From NCBI GenBank assembly GCA_038030265.1, contig CM075943.1:18724001-18788000 (forward strand): 64,000 nt of DNA. Direction: 5' to 3'. The DNA is from Corythucha ciliata (taxonomy: Eukaryota; Arthropoda; Insecta; Hemiptera; Tingidae). The notes beneath the pieces were generated by a model. It was not told the DNA's origin, ran no database searches, and saw nothing but the letters and a program-made list of their open reading frames with translations. Both the position numbers and the translations under genes were made by a program. Positions 33,009 through 43,322 of this stretch are shown in pieces. The stretch's first letter is position 1; every line of letters starts with the position of its first letter.

Positions 33009-34380
33009 TGCAGGTTTTCGTTCGTTTTCTGCCGGATTGATGCCAGTCGCCCTATGCTCAACTGCTTGTCAGCAGACTGAGAGCCAAGCCGCGTCGAGGT
33101 AATGGCACTTTTTGCGATACGCTCGAATATCGGCATCGCGATTGCACGGTGCCGCGCATTCCAAAAAAAGATGATGGAGGAGTTCTCAAAGTACACATTT
33201 TGGGTGCATCAAAAATAGCATGCTCTCAGCCTATGCGTCGAGGCCTGCAACTGGAGGACCAAGTGATTCGGATAGTTGCCCGAATGAAAAAAATTTCAAT
33301 CAAGAAGGTTGGAATTATGTTAAGCGCAGAGCTCCCCGAGTTCGCCGCAACACCTGACGGTTTGAGTGACGACTTTGTCGTCGAAGTGAAATGTCCGTGC
33401 AGCGACAAAGCGTACAAGAGGTATGTGACGAACTCGGGGGCGATAACTTCACGATATATGGCGCAGGTCCAACTGCAGATGAAATTTTTTAAAAAACAAA
33501 GCTGTTTATTTTGTGTGGCCAGCCCATCTTTTGAGACAAATAGTAAAGTTGACATTTTTGAATTTAAATACGACGAGGCAACTCTAAACAGCCTCGTTTC
33601 TGCTGCGAGGAAATATTGGGAAAAACAAATATTTCCCACACTTTTGTCCTCCGTGAAATAACTTTTTAAATATTGATATTGTCATGTATAGAATTTAAAT
33701 GCCTTATTAAATTAAGGTATCACTAGCCTATCTGCAATTTTTGTCTTTTATATTTCATATTTTTCATTTTATGATTCGTACCTACTTTATATTTCACATT
33801 TTATATATCATATTTCTTAGTCTACAGTAACAGTAGTTATAGTTATATACGTATAAATATTCACTATAACTAATTATACAGCATCTTTTTTCGCCAACGT
33901 TTAGTCAAATATTTCAATATCACAGGACATTAGAAAATAAATCAAACGTAAACTTTAGAAATGGGTTCTTGAAGATTGATGAGACCGCAAGCTATCACTG
34001 TCACACAATCAAGATAGTTGATTAGGTTATGATCAATGCAACTGTGGGGCTTAAGCATTTTGAATTCCCTGAGCTTCCCTATTACTACCCTAAGGCTAGC
34101 AATCTGCTTTGTTAACCTTACTTCCTGCTTAGTGCTCTTACTTCCAGCAGCCACAGAAGGAGGTCTGACAAGAAAGCAGTCCTTGACGCTCAAAGGATGT
34201 GCGATTCCCTTGAACCCTCTGTCTGCCATCACGTGACAACCATTGGGAATCGAGTCTATAAAACCAGATTTTACAGCAATACAAGAATCACTAGTTCGAC
34301 CACCAAACCCCTTTGAAACAAAATTTACCAAGGCATCTGGAGTGCACGAGATGAGATATTTAATCGTGTTAGCTTTCTTA

Positions 34381-34521
34381 AGCCCTGTTCACACGATGCA
34401 ATGTTTGAAGTTATATTGCATGCTGGTTTTTTAAAAACATATGTTCCTCGGTAGTGACCGGATGTTTTTAAAAATCCAGCGTGCAATTAAGCTTCAAACA
34501 TTGCATCGTGTGAACAGGGCT
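34381..34521. mobile_element. 141-bp Harbinger-type MITE inside the transposase gene, TTA duplication
   Basis: agccctgttcacacgatgca and its inverse are the ends, flanked by TTA (34378-34380, 34522-34524). It splits the transposase codons between the WSEYK motif and the NTIKYL motif. The two sides are in the same reading frame once the element and one TTA are discounted. Confidence 0.85.
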
Positions 34522-35222
34522 TTATACTCCGACCAAGTGAGGGTTTGTTTTACTGGGTCACTCGGTTTTTCGATTTCTATTTCAAAACAATCGATGAGGC
34601 ACTGAACCTTCGAAAATCGAGCTCTGAAATATATGGGGAGGCGTTCATTAATTTTTAGTGGGTCAGGCCATTTGATGACACCTGCCAAACACTTGGAAAT
34701 AGGAGGAGTAAATCGGGAAAAAATTCTGGACGCATTCGATTCGGTCATTCCATAGGCGTATCCGAGGGCCTTAAATGTCTCGTTAAGGAGGATTTTACTC
34801 AAACAAATCATAAAATTAACCTCAGTAGTTCCCACACAATTCGGCAATTCTACAAGTAAACGCAGTTGATTTTTCGGTAGCCCGAAGAAATGTAATGGGT
34901 CGAAATAATGAATGCTACGAGAAACTTTCAGAGCTTCGAATTTTATAGTTTCAGTCAATGTATCATCAGCTAAAACCGTTGCACTACTTGCCGTTGACGA
35001 TGAGGGGCTGGTCGGGACGAAAGGATCACTTGAGGGAACATCGCGAAAAGGAGATGAGCCATTTTCGACGTTCTCGTGACTAATTTTAGCAGGAGGCAAA
35101 ACGTAAAAGTTGCAATTTGTACTACATTCTGCTGTTTTGGGGGCTGCGGAAATCAATTTATCAACGTGGCATTTTATTGTTTGGGTTCCCACATTTTTGA
35201 TACCCTTGCTAAAATATAACAG

Positions 35223-35340
35223 CCCCCCTATTCTGTAACTCATAACGCGTGCGATAGCGAAATTTCTCAGCTGATTATTTTCAATTATTCACCTTGTTTT
35301 TTTCGCTAACGCACGCGTTAAGAGTTACAGAATAGGGGGG
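35223..35340. mobile_element. 118-bp MITE with CAG duplication, copy 2, inside the transposase gene
   Basis: Same family as 31653-31770. CAG flanks both sides (35220-35222, 35341-35343). The transposase frame on the two sides (KFMGVADL ... LYFSKGIK) is continuous when the element and one CAG are discounted. Confidence 0.85.
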
Positions 35341-35619
35341 CAGATCAGCAACTCCCATGAACTTCCTTGGGGATATAAAACCGGTGGTTTCCGAATGCGA
35401 ACTCTTAGTTGGGGTGACAATATAACATCCTCCCCTTGAACATTGTACACGTGTCTCCAAATTTGAGTTATCATCTACTGGACTACTAATCCGAAGCCCA
35501 GATGTTTGAATGTCGCCTTGGCTGGTCGTTTCCAAGTTCGAAATTCGGGTACTACCAGGCGGTTGAATTCGTTGTTCTGGAACTATCCAAATTGGAATAT
35601 AATTAATTGAAATTGTCTG

Positions 35620-36085
35620 TAGAAGCGCTCAAACAACGAGGGTTAGTAAAACATGCAAGCAATCGTAGCCGTAGGAGCCTACGTCGTCAGCCATCGACGG
35701 ACCGGTTTGGGCTGTTCTGAGCAGATCTATCGTAAAATTGTGGGGGGAGGGTCACTCGAAAAATGTAACGGTAAGGGGGGGGGGTCCAATCGTTATCCAG
35801 GAGCTTCTAAATGCGGCACAAGAATTCAGTACAAGGTGAAAGAGGATAAGTGTGCCAACAAAATTACGTGAAAATGAACGTCACTTTGGCCGAAAACACC
35901 TCCCAAGGTCCCAAACTCGTAACTAGTAATGTCAAATGTCTATTTGGGGCACCAGCGTACCCCTAAGTCGTTCACGATAGACGAGTGCGGGCTGGGGCAG
36001 CTTGATCACAAGGCAAGGGAGTGAAGGGCTTCAAGACAACCAGCTCCAGCCTGCCCTACGCTTTTTTCCGCGAACAGACTTTTAT
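35620..36085. other. Gene-free interval within element A
   Basis: No THAP or transposase coding could be read here. The stretch may be foreign DNA brought by insertion or an unrecognised intron. Confidence 0.3.
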
Positions 36086-36086
36086 A

Positions 36087-36801
36087 CAGGGTGTTCCAGG
36101 AGGAAACGTCAATACTTGCACATGTTGTACTACTAAATAGGGCGAACCAAAATTACTATGTGGACATAGGGTCGGAAACGCTTTGTTTCAGAGTTACAGG
36201 GAATTTAGTGTTTTTTAAGCCAAATCACCTCTTTTCCACAAAAAGCGGTCTTAACGGACTAACCGTTCAACATAGAACAAAATAAACTACATTTCTGAAA
36301 AGAGCACAAAATTTAACATTGGAAAAATCAGGAATAACATAATAAAATCGTCTTTACGTACTTTTAGTTATTTTTGGAAACATCGAAAAAGTGTTACGTT
36401 GAATCTCTGTTTCTTTCAGAGGCGAATTTCGCTTAATCTTCAGTTGGTCGAGCATTGACCAATTATTGTAAAAACATACCCATTATGAACGCAACACTTT
36501 TTCGATTTTTCTAAAAATAACTAAACATACATAAAGATGATTTTTATATGTTATACCTGATTTTTCCAATGTTAAATTTTGTGCTCTTTTCAGAAATGTA
36601 GTTTATTTTGTTCTATGTTGAATGGTTAGTCCTTTAAGACCGCTTTTTGTGAAAAAGAGGTGATTTGGCTTAAAAAACACCAAATTCCCTGTAACTCTGA
36701 AACAAAGCGTTTCCGACCCTATGTCCATATAGTCATTTTAGTTCGCCCTACTTATTAGTACAGCATGTGCAATTATTGACGTTTCCTCCTGGAACACCCT
36801 G
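36087..36801. mobile_element. 715-bp foldback element, TA duplication, inside the transposase gene
   Basis: Ends cagggtgttccaggaggaaa and inverse, TA on both sides (36085-36086, 36802-36803). Arms of about 310 bp are near-perfect inverse copies, with a ~90-bp centre. The TACAGGGTGTTCC end type is common for mariner-like insect elements; relatives are at 57464-58162 and partially at about 37900 and 61900. Confidence 0.85.
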
Positions 36802-37259
36802 TAGTGAATGTCACCATGAACCCCTCGGCCGGAATTGAAAAAAAAAAAAAAAAAAACGTAGAATGTTCTACTTTAAGCGTCGCTCTCTTATTGCCGTAAT
36901 ACTTGTACCACACTAAGTTCTCGAGGTCTTCTTCAAGCTGAAAACAAAATTGTGATTATTACTTCTATTATTAGATACCCAGTTGTGTTCATACAAGTGC
37001 AAATAAAAGAGCCGAGATTTCAAGAGCAAGAAAATTGTAAAACAAAGTTTCTAAAACCCTCGAACAATTAAAGAGGAACTCCTCGGCTCTTTACTCTCTA
37101 GTTTATCGACAAATAGGAGAAAACATTACTTACGTTGAAATGATCTTGACAAACCATTCCGGCACTGATCGGTGAAAGCTTCGATGGGTCACGGCGGATT
37201 GCTCGTAGCCAAGCCCTTCTCCTTTCCCGGTTCTTCGGTAATGCTCTTCCACGTCACAA

Positions 37260-38480
37260 AACAACCATTCCTCACCCTGCCCATTCCACCACTTTTACCC
37301 CACTGCTTTTTATAGAAAATTATTTAAATTGTTTCGGATGATAATTTTATGGTTTGCGTAATGTTAGTCTTATTCCCTTAACCTATTCTTTCGATTGCGA
37401 CACTAAAAAAAGAATCAAGTTCGGTTTTTACTCTTCAAACAGCTACTTCTTGGCGAATACTTGTAAAATCCCGGGACTATTGCACTCCATTGAAAGCTAA
37501 CAAAATGAGGAAGTTTTTCCAATAAACCCAAAAAAATATTTACCTTTAAGGAGTGGGAGAAAATCGCAGCTGAAAAACAAGGGAAAGATACAAAGATGAA
37601 AAAATATCACTTTCCAGCAGCGTTAGTACCATGAGAAAATGGCCAAATTCATAATACAATACAGTCATTTTGAAGAAAATTGTGCGCTCTTTCGAATGAC
37701 CCAATTAGTTTTGAGCTAGAATTGATTCTAGAGCGGCCAGGAGCAAGTACTTCAAAAAAAAAAATATAGCCCCACTGAAAAATTAATGATGGTGGAATAA
37801 CTCGAAAACCAAGCTGAATTCCGGAAAAGTGAATTTAGTAATTTCGACCACAAATCAGCTGTACTCTGACCAGTTTTCGACTGAGCATCGAATTTTCGAA
37901 CACCCTGTATAAGCCCAGGGACTGACTAGTTGACTGATGAATTTAGTCTTTCAAACTGGATATTTTGCCTCTCAAAAATTGAACATTTACCTAATGATTT
38001 TGCTCCGTAGACACACGTTTCGTTACAAAAATCAAAATTTGTCATAAAAAGTCAAGGGCCAGTTCAAGGGGCCCACGCAGGCACGTTCAAAATTTTCTAG
38101 AAACTTAGTTTTTGAAGTACTTTGTGCCAGAATACAATAGAACCAGGAACATAAACCCTTAGGACCCAGTATGCGCCTCGCCAGGAGGACCTTGTATCGG
38201 TAAAGGTAAAATTCAGTTTCTTGGCCAAAAAACTGGAAATTTTGTGGCGTGATATTCATACTGGAAAATATCAATTCAGTTGCGGGAGTCGGCATACACC
38301 GTTTTGTATATTACACGAGCAATCTTTAGCATCTTGGACTAATTATTTGGTCACAAAACCGGGAATTTCGACCGGTAACTATCGGTTCAGCTCTTTGAAC
38401 TGGCCCTTGACTAATGAAACTGACCTAATTTCGCCCCTCTTTTTTCAGTAGTTGCCTCCAATTTCAACTTTTTTTCTTCG
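37260..38480. other. Gene-free; one CAGGGTGTTC-type end at 37902-37912
   Basis: gaacaccctgtata near 37899 is a lone right end of the foldback family. Nothing coding recognised. Confidence 0.35.
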
Positions 38481-38487
38481 GGCCTAA

Positions 38488-38706
38488 GGGCCCGTTCACA
38501 CGAGCCACTAACGCGTGGCTGACTGTGGCAGACACTAACGCGCCACTTTTAGTAATACATTGCCTTCAATGGGAGCCACTCACGCACCACAAACGCGTGG
38601 AAGTGGCTCGTGAGAACGCTCCCATTGAAGGCAGCGTATTTCTAAAAGTGGCGCGTTAGTGTCTGCCACAGCCAGCCACGCGTTAGTGACTCGTGTGAAC
38701 GTACCC
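38488..38706. mobile_element. 219-bp Harbinger-type MITE, TAA duplication
   Basis: gggcccgttcacacgagcca (left) and the inverse end in gtgtgaacgtaccc (right), flanked by TAA (38485-38487, 38707-38709). Arms of ~95 bp share cactaacgcgccacttttag. Confidence 0.85.
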
Positions 38707-38829
38707 TAAGGCCCGCTTTATCAATGGTTGATTAAAGAGCTGACTAAAAAAAGTCATCTGTTTCATGATCAAATATTTCATAATGGTTCGCAGATGATTT
38801 TTCTAAATCGGTTCTTTAAATTTCTTGGA

Positions 38830-39116
38830 GCCGTATTCAGAGATCTTCCTTGTCGGAGCTTTAACTTAAGTTGTGCAAAGATCATACGGTTTATTAGAAT
38901 GCATCACCTGTTTTTGAAGCACTTTAAGGCCCGTTCACAAGCTCTATGTTTGTGTTGTGTGGTGTTTATGCAACCTATAAAAATGCTTCATTTTTCGAGG
39001 GAATTAATTTGTTTGGTTGCATAGACGACTCCACAGAACGTAAACATAGAGCTTGTGAACGGGCCTTTAAGGCGGCCTTAAGTTAAGAAAGGTCTCTGAA
39101 TACGGCCATAAGTGTT
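38830..39116. mobile_element. ~287-bp 'GCCGTATTCAGAGA' TIR element hosting another MITE
   Basis: gccgtattcagagatcttcc and ggtctctgaatacggcc are inverted ends, with taacttaag inside both. A second element (38937-39066) is nested within. Duplication not resolved. Confidence 0.65.
38937..39066. mobile_element. 130-bp Harbinger-type MITE, TTA duplication, nested
   Basis: aggcccgttcacaagctcta and inverse ends, flanked by TTA (38934-38936, 39067-39069). Confidence 0.85.
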
Positions 39117-39409
39117 GAATAAAAAAAGTTTAAATTTTGTGTACCTAGTATTGATTATTTATAACCTATAAACATTTTATGCTCCGGAATCTAGGCCGCT
39201 AACTCTGGTTTTCGTTTTTACTTCCATGTTCCATCAAACAACGTTTGGTGATCGATTTCCAGCTGTAAGCAGATCCAACAGACCCATGACTTTGTTACCT
39301 CACATTCTAACTCCTACATTAATGTGGTATAGGAGGGGGAGGGGAAGATATAAAAATAAGGGGCGCCAAAAATTAGGGCGGCCCCCCTCGAAAATAACGT
39401 AGATCCGGG

Positions 39410-39545
39410 CCTGATTAAACATTAAAATCAATCAAGGATTTTTTTAAAATTTTGAGTGGGGGTTTGATTACGTCAAAGGTTAATTCAATGAAATGGATGG
39501 TGTGGTGAAGAGGGGGGTACGAAGCATTTTCAGGGGGACATTCCA
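39410..39545 (-). repeat. Fragment of the GGGGAACTTGCA element family
   Basis: tttgagtgggggtt(t/c)gattacgt and 'atgaaatggatg(g/a)tg(t/c)gg(t/g)gaagaggggg' match the interior of copy 2 (25198-25642). Terminal repeats are missing. Confidence 0.6.
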
Positions 39546-40650
39546 CTTGCAGTTAGGAAGCCTAATTTCAGCAACTGGACAAACGTGATTTCCTTTTCAA
39601 GAAAGGGACATTTTTTTGTCCAGATGTCGTAATATTTTGAAATTACGGCAAAGTGGAGACACTTCGTGAAATGTCACATCCATTTCATGAAGTGAACAAT
39701 TTTGCCAAGTGGATGCGACAGAGATACTAATTCGGAGAGGGATGAAAATGACGGATCAATTAATATTTTGTACGAACTATTTTGGTGCAAAAATAAAATG
39801 AATAGATTGAAGTGAAAGTATTTGCATAAAGAGAGTCTTCCTGCAAATACGCGCAGACAATGCGGCGAAATAACGGTTCGCGCGTTCGGGGGATTCCTCG
39901 ACCCCCTCCTCAGAACGGAAGCCTGACAGTTTTTTTTCTTTTTTAAATCCCCCCCTCCCCGTTATCCTTTTGGTCTGGGCCCGAATTTAACTCGTGGAAG
40001 ACGTCAAAAATGTGTGTATTCACGAATGCTGGGTACCCCTCCCCCTCCCCATAAGTTCTTTACGTCCGCAATTAGATAACTTCGTAATCAAGAAAATAAG
40101 GGATAATTACTTGTTTAGGACAAATATCAAAGTGGGAGGTCAAACAAAATATTCTATTCGGAAAAGCCTTTATCTCTACAATTGTTCACATGAGTCAGTT
40201 GAACGAAGGGTCCAATGAACATTTCAATTATTTTGATAGGCGATCTAGTAGTAGTAATAAGACTTTTTTAAATAATGTTCTAGTCGTAACCACCTGTGAT
40301 ACATAAAAGTAAGTTTTAGTGCTGAATAATAGTAATTTTTAACTAATTACCGATAGAAATAATCCTCTCTTATACAAGATGAAAAGTAAGCGGTTTAAAA
40401 AGCAGTTTTGAAAGTCTTTAAAAGCCCCTAGGGGGTATTATTCTATTATTATTCATCATAATCCGAAGCTTTCGGTGCAAAGGCCCATGAAACAGTCCAA
40501 TTTGGTGCTCTAGTGAAACGTTCGAAGTAATTTCGCAGGTATTTCTCTGAATATTAATTTATTTCTTGCTCTTTCCTTTGCGGCTGTGACACTCATGAAA
40601 TGTTTAAAAAATTCGCGTGAGCCATTGCTATTATTGCCACCCTTATGTGT
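39546..40650. other. Region upstream of the helicase exon
   Basis: No repeat family or gene identified. If transcription of the ZNFX1-like gene starts locally, promoter sequences would be here, but no motif could be argued. Confidence 0.3.
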
Positions 40651-40659
40651 CTGTTTCAG

Positions 40660-43322
40660 AACCATGCAGAAAAGAAACCCACTTCCTACGCACACAAAAT
40701 CAAAAACTTCGGTCCTCGATAAAAATCAAGAGGATCTTCTCAAAAGGTTAGAACGTCTAAAAATTAGCGACCCGAAAGATCGCCGTCCCACCCTTAGAGC
40801 GCCGTCGAAATTCGTTGATCGCCGCCAACATGAACTCACCGCTTCACTGTCACGCGTTGAGAACTGGAAATGTTTGTCGAATGTCAACGATCCGGTGACT
40901 ATAATTTCACGTTTTAAAAAATGTGAAGTCTCCGCCGTTAAATTCATTCAAAACGTGTCAACTTTCGAAGAGTGTCGCGTCGTTTTCGATTCACTCGGAG
41001 CCCTGTTGAACTCATCATACGAATACTCGACGTTGAGCGTCGTTAAACTCATACTGACGGTGGATTTCATGAATAAACTGACAAGAATATTCGGTGACTG
41101 TTCGGTCTGGGTTAAAATTGGTCTCGACCAGTTTTTGAGCGTATATGAAAATGTTCAAAAGTGTTGCTTGCTGGTTCTGAAAAGCCCCGAACATTTCAAA
41201 GGGGAGGATTTCACCGCAGCTTTTGACGCCTTTTTGGTATCGATCGTCAAAAGCCTCGAAACTTTAAAGTCGACCCTAGCTATTTTGGGTGACGGTATAC
41301 CGGATAATTTGAGTTCGTTGTTAACAGATTTTGGCCTGTTGAAAAATGCAGAGATCGGCGGGGATCTGCCCGGCGACGACGGAACGATCTGTTTTTACCC
41401 TACGGATCTTTTTACCCAGAATAAAGCGATTGAACCGAACATTTCCATTGGATCATACGTGAGTTCGAAGCATTACATACACACGCAAATCAGTCTTCTC
41501 AAAGAAGACTTTGAGAGTCGTCTGAGGGATGGTGTCGCCCTATATCTGAGAGATCCCACAGCTAAAAATCACGATGTTTGGATCTACAAAAACGTCGTCA
41601 TTAGCTTAGGGATGGTAAATAAAAAAGAACATTTGCATGTGATTAAGCTGCAAGATGGCTTTTTGGACAAAATCGATTGGGGCAAATCTAATCGATTTCT
41701 TCATGGCTCTATGGTTCTCATTGCGTCAGAAAATTTAAAAGTATTTCATGTGGCAATTATAAGAGACAGAGGAAACGTAGAAAATAAGAGATCAAAGGCA
41801 GGTTATTACGTATGCGTAGAGTTTTTGGTGGCACCTCCAAAATATGATCAAGCCAACCGGTACGTTATGATCGAACCGAAAACCTTCTTCGAGCCTTACC
41901 ACAAAGTGATGATTTCAATGGCTTCCTTCAGTGACTCGGGTCTTCCTATGGAACGTTACTTGGTCGACGTTGATACGAGCCCTCGCCTTCCAAAATACAT
42001 CACGCAGAGCACCGTGTACACTATCGATAGCACGACTGTTTGTCTGACCAGCGCCGCCAGTTGGCCTGGAGCTGGAGCGATGAATGTCAACGAAAGTCAG
42101 AAAATCGCCGTCATAAACGCTTTGAGCAATGAGCTTGTACTTATTCAAGGCCCTCCTGGAACTGGTAAAACGTACCTAGCGTACAAATTAATCACTTATC
42201 TGATCGCTAATAAAAAGTTCGAGACTCCAATTCTCGTAGTCTGCTATAAGAATCACTCTTTGGATCAAGTTCTGGAGGGGCTATTAGATCGCGGTGTTCG
42301 GCTATTGAGAATCGGTGGCCAGTCCAAGAGCGAGAGGCTTAAACACGCCAACTTATCCAAAATTAGAACTGTGGGTGGAAGAAAGATCTTCAGAGAAATT
42401 AAAGATAACGAACAGTCGTCTGGTGACGTTTCGAGAGAAATGCACCAGCTCTGGAACGTGATCAATCTGGTGAAAACGAAAAGAGGAATCGTTCACTTAA
42501 AGCTGTTAAAAGATTACAACGTCATATCTGACAAAATAACACAATTTTTTGAAAATCATTGCGATTTGGCTCTCGAGAAATGGCTCGTTGATTTTATGTC
42601 GTACGACGACGACGATTTACCTCCCTATCCAACGAACGAACAAATTAATGAGGCGAATCGGTTGAAATTCTCGCCGTCCATCGTTTACTCACTCTCTTTG
42701 GATGAGATCGTGAAACACGTGGAAACGCTTCGAATCAGACATGACAATATTGAGGCCACCTCTCACACCAAACCGTTGAACCGAAAGCAGCGCAGAATAA
42801 TGCTTGGATGTATCGTTGAAATAGAGGAACATCTTTGTCTCCTTAGTATGTTGCAGTCTCGTCTGGATACGTACAGAACAGTAGAAGCCGATGAATCAAC
42901 AGTACAGTCCATCTTGTCTGCGCCAAATCTTGGTGAACTTTCACTGGAAGATAGATGGAAAGTGTACAATTTTTGGGAGAGTCAACTTTTGGCCAATATT
43001 AATAAAACCCTCGAGAGAATGATGAACGAGCGATTCATATTAAATGAGGCCCACGTCGAGTTGAAGCGTATTTTCAACTATCATCAAATCCAGGATTACC
43101 GGCCGGACGTTGTAGGAATAACGACAAGTGGTGCTGCTGCTCATCACCGTCTTTTAGAGTCAGTCGGTCCTGCGGTTGGTAAGTTGAAGCGATTCTCTCT
43201 TAATAATATTGATTTTACTTTCGAAAATGTTGTTCTAGTCATCGTTGAGGAGGCTGCCGAGGTTCTCGAAAGTCACATCGTCGCATCACTATCCAAATCG
43301 TGCAAGCATCTTATTTTAATTG
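40660..43322 (+). CDS. ZNFX1: Main helicase exon of the ZNFX1-like gene
   Basis: Acceptor ctgtttcag at 40659, one A, then ACC ATG. An upstream in-frame ATG at 40586 would require reading through the acceptor, so 40664 is preferred as the start if this is the first coding exon. The first ~480 residues are the helical N-terminal region; the P-loop is at 42149-42172. It ends one base into a Gly codon at GG|gtattt, and the Gly is completed at 43392 to give IGDHKQL. Confidence 0.88.

Larger units (their letters stand above)
30334..33661 (+). pseudogene. SWIM zinc finger + YqaJ-like exonuclease gene of element A
   Basis: Exon 1 from ATG 30334 (MEDFVEAKSDNLPIIDALTL) runs to about 30447. Exon 2 is 32066-32262 and exon 3 starts at 32332. 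Exons 2-3 encode ESYFSSAVGRVALKRDG, then a SWIM-type finger split by the intron (CQEC...GGCKHALAL). After the element inserted at 32727-33008 the frame resumes with a YqaJ nuclease: WHFLRYARISASRL, ILGASKIACSQPMRRG, ATPDGL, VVEVKCP and YMAQVQLQMKFF hold the expected acidic and lysine residues. The YqaJ fold is lambda-exonuclease-like. Disabling changes: a frame slip near 30427 at the end of exon 1, TAA directly before WHFLRY (33099-33101), a +1 slip in a run of seven A near 33164-33170, and the insertion. The last frame (to 33661) is intact for 160 codons, so decay is recent or partial. Confidence 0.75.
30334..37244. mobile_element. Decayed two-gene ISL2EU-type DNA transposon (element A)
   Basis: Two convergent gene remnants typical of ISL2EU elements (PIF/Harbinger-related): a SWIM/YqaJ gene on + (30334-33661) and a THAP-DDE transposase gene on - (37244-33942). 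Their 3' ends are about 280 bp apart. Inserted within the span are MITEs or foldbacks at 30451-30600, 31653-31770, 32727-33008, 34381-34521, 35223-35340 and 36087-36801. The true element ends and duplication were not located, so the span is that of the coding remnants. Family assignment is from domain pairing and motif resemblance, not from a search. Confidence 0.75.
33942..37244 (-). pseudogene. THAP-DDE transposase gene of element A
   Basis: Minus-strand pieces in order: THAP exon 37244-37134 (RRRAWLRAIRRDPSKLSP, then VCQDHFN at a donor gtaagt); exon 36937-36857 (LEEDLENLVWYKYYGNK, the usual THAP continuation) cut off by an A-tract and a foldback element; a long exon from 35616 carrying the linker and helix-turn-helix region (NETFKALGYAYGMTESNA) and the DDE nuclease. 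Catalytic Asp 1 is in LIDCFEIEIEKP and Asp 2 in [10 protein letters not shown] (after GGRTSD). The segment that should carry the catalytic Glu (hER motif) reads IASLRVVIGKLREF, apparently short of about four residues including that Glu. Two MITEs (34381-34521, 35223-35340) and one foldback interrupt the gene. The first THAP cysteines could not be found upstream of 37244. Not functional as it stands. Confidence 0.8.

Noticed and set aside
33226..33639. 137-codon minus-strand frame opposite the YqaJ exon
   Set aside because: Antisense shadow of the clearly homologous + strand nuclease.
36091..36285. 64-codon open frame
   Set aside because: Lies within the arm of a foldback element and is repeated inverted in the other arm.
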